Shown here in pieces: positions 57,467-64,000 of a stretch of DNA of 64,000 nt (the first letter of the stretch is position 1; each line of letters begins with the position of its first letter). The notes beneath the pieces were generated by a model, which was given only the letters and a program-made list of their open reading frames with translations, did no database searches and was not told the origin of the DNA. The DNA is taken from assembly GCA_021787475.1 (NCBI GenBank), contig JAJYLW010000005.1, positions 49,743 to 113,742 of the forward strand. The letters run 5' to 3'. Source of the stretch: Actinomycetes bacterium (lineage in GTDB: Bacteria; Actinomycetota; Thermoleophilia; BMS3ABIN01). Position numbers and translations under genes: made by a program.

Positions 57467-58843
57467 CTAGGTTTTTCTGACTTTCAACATCAGTCCGCTA
57501 ACGCCGGTTACTTCGACTTCTTCCCCCTTTTCAATGGATTCACCCGCTTCGGATTCGGCGCTCCATATCTCGCCGTTGACAAATACCTGGCCCAGGGGGG
57601 CGAGGTCGGTGCGGGTGACGCCGGTCATGCCGATCAGGGCGCTTTTGGGGTTGCGTGCCGGCAGGCGCCGCGCCCGGAAAGCCGCCCGGGCAACAAAGAC
57701 GAAGAAGGCCGCCGCCAGCGCCGCCAGGACGATGTCAAGCGCCAGCGACACCTTCAGAAACGAGGCCGAGGTGTTAAAGAGGAAAAGGGAACCGATCAAC
57801 AGGCTGGCCGCGCCTCCAAGCGTGAGCGCTCCGTGAGCGGGAACGTACAGCTCAGCGGCAAACAGGATGACTCCCAGCAGTATCAGCGCCACCCCAACGT
57901 AGTTGACCGGAAGAATATACAGGGCATAAAAGGACATTATCAGGGCAATGACGCCAATGATGGCGCCAATACTGACGCCGGGATGGAGAAACTCGTAGGC
58001 AATCGCGATCAGCCCGAGGATGAAGAGGAGGTAGGCGACGTTAGGGTCCAGCAGCAGGTGCAGAAACTTTTCCTGCAGCGACATGCCCGCCTCGCTGGTG
58101 GCGGCGCCGGCGGTTTTCAGAGTGATGCCCTTGGCTTTGGTCTTAAAGCCGTTTATTTGATTTAGAAGCGAGTTTAAATTATCTGCCTTGAAGTCAATGA
58201 CTTTTTGTGACAGGGCGTCATCGGCCGTCAGCGAGACAGACTGGCGCACCGCCAGCTCGGCCCAGTCGGCGTTGCGGTCGTTGGCCTGCGCCAGTGAGCG
58301 GATGTAGGCGGCGGCGTCATTGATAACCTTGCGGCCCTCCTCGGTGGATGGGTCGGCGCCGATGCCGACCGGGTGGGCGGCACCCAGGTTGGTGCCTGGC
58401 GCCATGGCCGCGACGTCGGCGGCCATGCAGATGAAAGTGCCCGCCGAGGCCGCCCGGGCGCCGGACGGCGCCACGTAGGCAATCACCGGCAGGGGCGTGC
58501 TCTCCATCTTCTTGATGATCTGGCGCATTGACTCGTCCAGCCCGCCGGGGGTGTCAAGCTCAAGCACGATTGCCTGCACCTTGTCCTGCCGGGCCTGGTC
58601 GATGTTGCCGGTGACGAAGTCGGCCATCACCGGGTCGATGACGCCGTCGATGGGAATAACCCGCACCTGCGCCGGGCTGGCGGCGGCGTCGCCGCCCGAC
58701 ATTGAGACGGCGGCAATCAGGATTACGGCGAGTACGCCCAGAACGGCGCCGGGCGCCAGCAGGCGCGAGACAAGGCGCCGCCGGCGCTCGCGAACGCCCG
58801 CGGGGCGCCGGCGCCGCCTGTTCCTGGACCGGCGCGGCGCCAT
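57467..58843 (-). CDS. NfeD family protein (membrane-bound ClpP-class serine protease)
   Basis: VRVIPIDGVIDPVMADFVTGNIDQARQDKVQAIVLELDTPGGLDESMRQIIKKMESTPLPVIAYVAPSGARAASAGTFICMAADVAAMAPGTNLGAAHPVG; C-terminal NfeD OB-fold. Confidence 0.94.
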   Translation of the reverse strand: MAPRRSRNRRRRRPAGVRERRRRLVSRLLAPGAVLGVLAVILIAAVSMSGGDAAASPAQVRVIPIDGVIDPVMADFVTGNIDQARQDKVQAIVLELDTPGGLDESMRQIIKKMESTPLPVIAYVAPSGARAASAGTFICMAADVAAMAPGTNLGAAHPVGIGADPSTEEGRKVINDAAAYIRSLAQANDRNADWAELAVRQSVSLTADDALSQKVIDFKADNLNSLLNQINGFKTKAKGITLKTAGAATSEAGMSLQEKFLHLLLDPNVAYLLFILGLIAIAYEFLHPGVSIGAIIGVIALIMSFYALYILPVNYVGVALILLGVILFAAELYVPAHGALTLGGAASLLIGSLFLFNTSASFLKVSLALDIVLAALAAAFFVFVARAAFRARRLPARNPKSALIGMTGVTRTDLAPLGQVFVNGEIWSAESEAGESIEKGEEVEVTGVSGLMLKVRKT

Positions 58844-60054
58844 CAGGCAGCCCTGAACTTAAACATTTTCAGGCCGATCAAGAAGCAAACTGAGCCGTAT
58901 GCAAGCAAGACTCCCGCCTGAGGAAGGATGTCGATGAATCCCTGGCCCTGAATGATGATGCCCTTAATGCCGTCGAGCGCCCAGGCATTCATGCTCAGGT
59001 GCCCCAATTTTCGCATAAAGGAAGGCACAATATCGAGCGGCCACCAGCTGCCGCCAAGCGCCGACATCAGCAGAATGGCAAGAATGCCTACGGAAGAGGC
59101 CTGCCGCCTCGTCTTTGTCAGGGCGGCCAGGAGAAGGCCAAAAGAGGTGGCCGTAAAAGCGGTGGCCGCCAGCATCAGCGCCAGCCCCGCCAGCGAATTG
59201 CCGGTGTCCATGCCAAAGGCGAAATGGCCGACGGCAAACAGCAGGGTGATCTGGACCATGCTGACCGCAAACTGGGCAAGCAGCTTTCCGCCCAGGATGG
59301 AGGCTTGGCTGACCGGCGCCACCAGCAGCCGTCCCATGGTGCCCTTGTCCCGCTCTTCCAGCAGCCCTTCGGCGCCGATCATAACGCCGAAGAGGAGAAA
59401 CATCACGGCGAAGCCGGGTGTTTCAATATCAAAAGTGTTGAGCGTCTTGACGCCGGCGGCAGGCTCCTCTTTTACCTGAATTGGCTGATTCGCTATCTGG
59501 GCGCCGGCGGCAGCTGAAGCCCGGCTCGCTACCGCCGCTGCATCGGCGTGCGGGTTCTGCCGGATCGCTGCCGAAACTGCAGCCTTCGCCGCCACCTCAA
59601 CGGCCGAAAACCGGCTGGCGGCGCCGTCTATCATCCCTTTCAGGAACGGCGCCGCGGTGGTGGAATTTGGATCATCATAGACCTGCAGCTGAACGCTCTG
59701 TCCCGCCTGGACGCGGGCGGAGAAATCAGGCGGAATTACCAGGGAAAGACCGTAGCTGCTTCCTCCCTGCTTTAGGGTCTTGCTCTCCCGGTCGCCGGCC
59801 GCCTGGATAGTGATATTGGGGCTCGCCGCCAGGGAGTCAGTCAATTGTTTTCCCAGGCCGCCGGCGTCGTGGTTTGACACCAGCAGCGTCGCGTGCAGGC
59901 TGCCGCCCTTGTAAACGGGCGAGAGAGCAAAGGAGACAATCACAATCACGACCAGCGGCGTCACCAAGAGCGTCATCCAGGCGCCCCGGTCCTTGGCGAC
60001 GATCAATAAATCCTTCGCGGTCACATACCATGTTTTTCGCAACGAAGTTAACAT
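58843..60054 (-). CDS. ABC-2 type transporter permease
   Basis: TAKDLLIVAKDRGAWMTLLVTPLVVIVIVSFAL...LLFGVMIGAEGLLEERDKGTMGRLLVAPVSQASILGGKLLAQFAVSMVQI. Confidence 0.92.
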   Translation of the reverse strand: MLTSLRKTWYVTAKDLLIVAKDRGAWMTLLVTPLVVIVIVSFALSPVYKGGSLHATLLVSNHDAGGLGKQLTDSLAASPNITIQAAGDRESKTLKQGGSSYGLSLVIPPDFSARVQAGQSVQLQVYDDPNSTTAAPFLKGMIDGAASRFSAVEVAAKAAVSAAIRQNPHADAAAVASRASAAAGAQIANQPIQVKEEPAAGVKTLNTFDIETPGFAVMFLLFGVMIGAEGLLEERDKGTMGRLLVAPVSQASILGGKLLAQFAVSMVQITLLFAVGHFAFGMDTGNSLAGLALMLAATAFTATSFGLLLAALTKTRRQASSVGILAILLMSALGGSWWPLDIVPSFMRKLGHLSMNAWALDGIKGIIIQGQGFIDILPQAGVLLAYGSVCFLIGLKMFKFRAA

Positions 60055-60151
60055 ATCAATTATTTATCATTTATCAATTATTCGTTTAACGTATAACGTA
60101 AAAACCACTGAGTCAAGTACAGCTGAAAAGTAAAACGCCAAACATGAAACG

Positions 60152-61090
60152 TTATTCCCGCAGCTCTTTTCCCGTCAGTTGAATAAACAGCTTCTCCAGG
60201 CTGGGCGCGTACAGCTCCAGGCTGCTTACCTGGCAGCCTGCTTCCTCCAGCACCTTCATCACCGGCGGCAACGAGCGGGCGCTGTCAGAAGAAGAGACAA
60301 AAAGTTTGTTGCCTTCTTTTCTTATCCCTGTTACTTCCTGCTGGTCCGTGATTCTTGCCTCCAGCCCCGCCGGACAGCCCGGCGGCGCCACTTCCAGCTC
60401 AATGACGCCGCCTTCGCCCAGCATTTTCAGCAGCTCCTTGAGAGTGCCGCTGGCGATCACTTTCCCCCGGTCCATGATGGCAATCCGGTCACAGAGCAGC
60501 TCAATTTCTTCCATATAATGGGAGGTGTAAAGAATGGTGGAACCATTGTCACGTATTTTGATTATGGTATCAAAAATGTGCTCACGTGACTGGGGGTCGA
60601 CGCCGACGGTGGGCTCATCGAGGAGCAGGAAGCGGGGGTTGTGCAGCAGGCCGGCGCCCAGATTGATCCGCCGCTTCATGCCGCCGGAGAAGTGCTCAAT
60701 ATTGTCGTGACGGCGCTCCCACAGCTCCACCAGTTCCAGCACGTTGCGGCAGCGCTCGGTCAGCGCCGCGCCGCCAAGGCCGTACATCTTGCCGTAAAAT
60801 TTGAGGTTTTGCAGCGCAGTCAAGGTGGGGTAGAGGGCGATCTCCTGGGGGACAAAGCCAATAATATTGCGCACCCTGCCTGCCTGGCGCGTGACGCTGA
60901 AGCCGTCAACGGTCGCCTCGCCGGAAGTCGGTTTGAGGTAGGTGGAGAGAATGGAAATGGTGGTTGTCTTGCCGGCGCCGTTGGGGCCGAGCAGCCCGAA
61001 TATTTGACCTTCCCCGATGGAGAAGCTGACGCCGTCGACCGCATTGACCTTACCGAACTTTTTGACGAGGTTATCGGCTTGAACCAGCAT
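60152..61090 (-). CDS. ABC transporter ATP-binding protein
   Basis: GLLGPNGAGKTTTISILSTYLKPTSG; FSGGMKRRINLGAGLLHNPRFLLLDEPTVGVDPQSREHIFD. Confidence 0.97.
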   Translation of the reverse strand: MLVQADNLVKKFGKVNAVDGVSFSIGEGQIFGLLGPNGAGKTTTISILSTYLKPTSGEATVDGFSVTRQAGRVRNIIGFVPQEIALYPTLTALQNLKFYGKMYGLGGAALTERCRNVLELVELWERRHDNIEHFSGGMKRRINLGAGLLHNPRFLLLDEPTVGVDPQSREHIFDTIIKIRDNGSTILYTSHYMEEIELLCDRIAIMDRGKVIASGTLKELLKMLGEGGVIELEVAPPGCPAGLEARITDQQEVTGIRKEGNKLFVSSSDSARSLPPVMKVLEEAGCQVSSLELYAPSLEKLFIQLTGKELRE

Positions 61091-61136
61091 CGGCCGCCTT
61101 CAGCCCGGGTTTATTTATCATCCAGAATCCGGGTAA

Positions 61137-61499
61137 TCATGTGATCTCGATTCTCCAATCATGAACTTTCTGTCCCGGAATGAGCGGCATGAAGAACTGG
61201 CCGGATTTGGACTGGCCCGCGTTGATGCCGATGGTGATGTAATCGTCCTGCGACTCGCCGCCGTGGTCATTGAGGTAGGCATGAAAATTGACATTGACCT
61301 CGCCGCCGTCGCTGCCGGTGTTCTTGACGGTGTAGCGGAAATCGGCGCCGTACTTTGTCCCGGTCCTTTGGATATTCATGGCGGACGACCGCAGCTCGAA
61401 CCGCGCGCCCGGCTTCAGCAGCGGGAACGCCAGGATCAGGACCGCAACGAAGAGGGCCATGGCGGTAATGCGCCAGAAGTTGAGGCTGCGCCAGAGCAT
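61137..61499 (-). CDS. Hypothetical single-TM protein
   Basis: One N-terminal TM helix then a beta-rich exported-type domain; co-oriented with ABC genes. Confidence 0.5.
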   Translation of the reverse strand: MLWRSLNFWRITAMALFVAVLILAFPLLKPGARFELRSSAMNIQRTGTKYGADFRYTVKNTGSDGGEVNVNFHAYLNDHGGESQDDYITIGINAGQSKSGQFFMPLIPGQKVHDWRIEIT

Positions 61500-61559
61500 G
61501 ATTTGACGTTTATCGTTTCGCGTTTAACGTTTCACGTAATTGTTGACATATTTCTGTCT

Positions 61560-62474
61560 TCACGCTTCCACTTCCTCGAAGTGCGAGAGCAGCTTGAACT
61601 CGGCGAACCGGTCCAGAATATCCTGCATCTCAAGTGTTTTCATCCGGCCGAGGCTGAAATCCTCCACGTTGAAACTGGCGAGGGTGGAGCCGAAGACGAT
61701 CGCCTGGCGGATGGAGGCGTCATTGATATCCTCGACGGTGGACAGGTAGCCCATGAAGCCGCCGGCAAAAGTGTCGCCGGCGCCGGTGGGATCATAGACA
61801 TCCTCGAGAGGGTAAGCCGGCGCTGAGAAGACGGAATGATCGGTGAACATGAGCACGCCGTACTCGCCGCGTTTGACCACAAGTGTGCTTGGGCCCCATT
61901 TAAGGATCTGGCGCGCCGCCTTCACCATGCTGGGCTCACGGGCAAGCTCGCGCGCCTCGGCATCATTAATAACAAGAATGTCAACCTTTTTCAGCGTCTC
62001 GCGCAGCTGGTCGTAAGCGCCTTCGATCCAGAAATTCATCGTGTCGCAGGCGATAATGCGCGGCGCGCTCACCTGCTGGGCGACCTGCAGCTGCAGCCGC
62101 GGCTGGATATTGGCCAGAAAGACAAATTCGCTGTCCCTGAAACTTTCCGGGATCTTGGGCGCAAAGGTTTCGAAAACGTTAAGCTGCGTGTCCAGCGTGT
62201 GTGCCTCGTTCAGATCATAATCGTAGCGGCCCTTCCAGCGAAAGGTAGCGCCTTTGGCGCGCTCAAGCCCGGAGAGGTCGATGTCGCGGCCCTTTAGAAG
62301 CTCAAGATGCTCGTCCGGGAAATCATCACCGATGACACCCACCAGGCGCACGGGGTTGAAAAAGCTGGCCGCATAGGAAAAATAAACCGCCGCCCCGCCG
62401 AGCGCCTCCTTGGCCTGGCCGAAAGGGGTCTCGACAGTGTCCAGGGCAACCGAGCCGACAACAAGAATAGACAA
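61560..62474 (-). CDS. PfkB-family sugar kinase
   Basis: SILVVGSVALDTVETPFG..EALGGAAVYFSYAASFFNPVRLVGVIGDDFP; DVYDPTGAGDTFAGGFMGYLSTVED. Confidence 0.95.
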   Translation of the reverse strand: MSILVVGSVALDTVETPFGQAKEALGGAAVYFSYAASFFNPVRLVGVIGDDFPDEHLELLKGRDIDLSGLERAKGATFRWKGRYDYDLNEAHTLDTQLNVFETFAPKIPESFRDSEFVFLANIQPRLQLQVAQQVSAPRIIACDTMNFWIEGAYDQLRETLKKVDILVINDAEARELAREPSMVKAARQILKWGPSTLVVKRGEYGVLMFTDHSVFSAPAYPLEDVYDPTGAGDTFAGGFMGYLSTVEDINDASIRQAIVFGSTLASFNVEDFSLGRMKTLEMQDILDRFAEFKLLSHFEEVEA

Positions 62475-62663
62475 AGTGCCTCCAAACCGCCGCGTAAACA
62501 GAACCAGGATATTCTAATCACCGGGGAGGGGTTTGTCATCCAGGGTTTCGTTTTCAGCCGATGAAGAAACGGCAATGAAGCTAGGCGAGATTCAAATAAC
62601 CGTCGATATGGTCAGGCTGAGCCGATCCTCGAAGTTCCCGCAAAGTCATGCATATTTCTCTCT

Positions 62664-64000
62664 TCACTTAGTCAAATCCTCAGGCACGTTTAAATCCGCT
62701 GCTATTTCCTTAAACTGCACCAGCGCCGCCTCAAGATCGGCAACAATCTCCTGCGCAATAACGCCCGGCTCGGGCAGATTATCTGAATCTTCAAGGCTCT
62801 CGTCCCGCAGCCAGAAGATATCCAGGCTGGCTTTATCGCGGGCAATCAGCTCATCGTAATTAAACGCCCGCCAACGGCCCTTGTGCTCTGCCTGTCCGGG
62901 CGAGAGTTCTTTCAAATCCTCCAACCATGTTTCCTTGCGCTGAGCAAATTTCCCCGGTTTTTTATAGCACTTCACGAAATCATCTAAATCAGATCGCTTC
63001 AATGGATTTGTCTTCAGTGTAAAGTGCATGTTCGTCCGCAGGTCGTAAATCCACAGTTTCCGCGTCCACGCCTCTTCGCTCGCGGGCTTTTTATCAAAGA
63101 ACAAAACATTAGCCTTCACACCTTGCGCATAAAACAACCCGGTCGGTAGCCGCAGCAGCGTATGCACATCACAGTCATGCAGCAGCCGCCGCCGGATCGT
63201 TTCGCCGGCGCCGCCTTCAAACAGCACATTATCCGGCACCACAATCGCCGCTCGCCCGTTGATAGCCAGCAGAGTCTTAACGTGTTGCAGAAAATTAAGC
63301 TGCTTGTTAGAAGTAGTAGTCCAGAAGTCCTCGCGCTCGTAACTCTCCCGTTCCTTCGCGGCCCGGCCGTCCTCGCCAACGATGGTGACGCTGCTTTTCT
63401 TGCCGAAGGGCGGATTGGTGAGCACCAGCTGGAAGCGCTCCTGGGGGTCGGCCGCGAGCGAGTCGCCCACCACGACCGGCTCGTACTCCGGGCTGCCGAT
63501 GCCGTGCAGAAGCATGTTCATGGCGCAAAGGCGCGCTACGCCCTGCACCAGCTCGTAGCCCTTGAAGGTATTCTCCTTGAGCTTCTTCTTCTCGGCGCTG
63601 GTGAGGTGATCGTTGCCCGCGACAATATAGTCGTGCGCGGCAAGCAGGAAGCCGCCGGTGCCGCAGGCCGGATCGCAGATCTGCTCGCCGGGCTGGGGCG
63701 CCACGGCATCGACGATGGCGCTGATGAGCGGCCGCGGGGTGAAGTATTGCCCCGCTCCCTTGGGCGATTCCACGGCGTTTTTGTTGAGAAGCCCTTCGTA
63801 GGCGTCGCCCTTGACGTCCGCGCTCATGCGTGACCAGTTCTCCTTGTCGATGAGCTCGACGATCAGCCGGCGGAGCTTGGCGGGGTCCTGGAATTTGTTC
63901 TGGGACTTGCCAAAGATGAGGCCGAGCAGACCCTTCTCGCGGCCCAGGGCTTCGAGGATATGGCGGTAGTGGTCGAAAAGCTCGTCGCCGTCGCGCTTGA
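62664..64000 (-). CDS. hsdM: Type I restriction-modification N6-adenine methyltransferase (HsdM), 5' end outside window
   Basis: Open to window end (..KRDGDELFDHYRHILEALGREKGLLGLIFGKSQNKFQDPAKLRRLIVELIDKENWSRMSADVKGDAYEGLL); GQYFTPRPLISAIV; DPACGTGGFLLAAHDYI; LTNPPFG. Confidence 0.95.
   Translation of the reverse strand, partial: KRDGDELFDHYRHILEALGREKGLLGLIFGKSQNKFQDPAKLRRLIVELIDKENWSRMSADVKGDAYEGLLNKNAVESPKGAGQYFTPRPLISAIVDAVAPQPGEQICDPACGTGGFLLAAHDYIVAGNDHLTSAEKKKLKENTFKGYELVQGVARLCAMNMLLHGIGSPEYEPVVVGDSLAADPQERFQLVLTNPPFGKKSSVTIVGEDGRAAKERESYEREDFWTTTSNKQLNFLQHVKTLLAINGRAAIVVPDNVLFEGGAGETIRRRLLHDCDVHTLLRLPTGLFYAQGVKANVLFFDKKPASEEAWTRKLWIYDLRTNMHFTLKTNPLKRSDLDDFVKCYKKPGKFAQRKETWLEDLKELSPGQAEHKGRWRAFNYDELIARDKASLDIFWLRDESLEDSDNLPEPGVIAQEIVADLEAALVQFKEIAADLNVPEDLTK

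Overview
This is a GC-rich bacterial chromosomal window with about 45 supportable protein genes, two tRNAs (Asp-GTC, Phe-GAA) and no CRISPR array. Main blocks: the C-terminus of a P-type ATPase; three Cys-rich DUF2769-like genes with a Rieske/membrane-protein pair; a fixABCX operon; a Grx-thioredoxin reductase fusion; adenine deaminase; a two-component sigma-54 regulator beside a USP/MshEN-DUF202 operon; ackA-xfp; an aldehyde dehydrogenase with an FAH-family gene; a rearranged complex I operon (41-55 kb); slipin/NfeD; an ABC-2 transporter; a PfkB kinase; and a partial hsdM. The most interesting signals read directly from the sequence are: (1) an in-frame TGA exactly at the first Cys of a glutaredoxin CPFC motif (TTPG-U-PFC), suggesting a selenocysteine Grx-TrxR fusion; (2) a complex I operon in which NuoI appears split, one half fused to NuoE-remnant/NuoF and the other to a NuoG-GltD fusion; (3) two orphan short peptides, one missing from the ORF track, that share a lasso-type leader motif YxxPxLxxxxxVxxVT; (4) a perfect -24/-12 promoter plus enhancer-like dyad between an NtrC-family regulator and an operon of MshEN-DUF202 membrane proteins; (5) a REPIN-like 30-bp perfect inverted repeat at the end of a truncated membrane-protein gene; (6) dispersed families of short degenerate intergenic repeats. 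Several genes carry homopolymer frameshifts (G17, T7), which may be contingency tracts or assembly errors. All family assignments are by eye from translated sequence; no database search was run.
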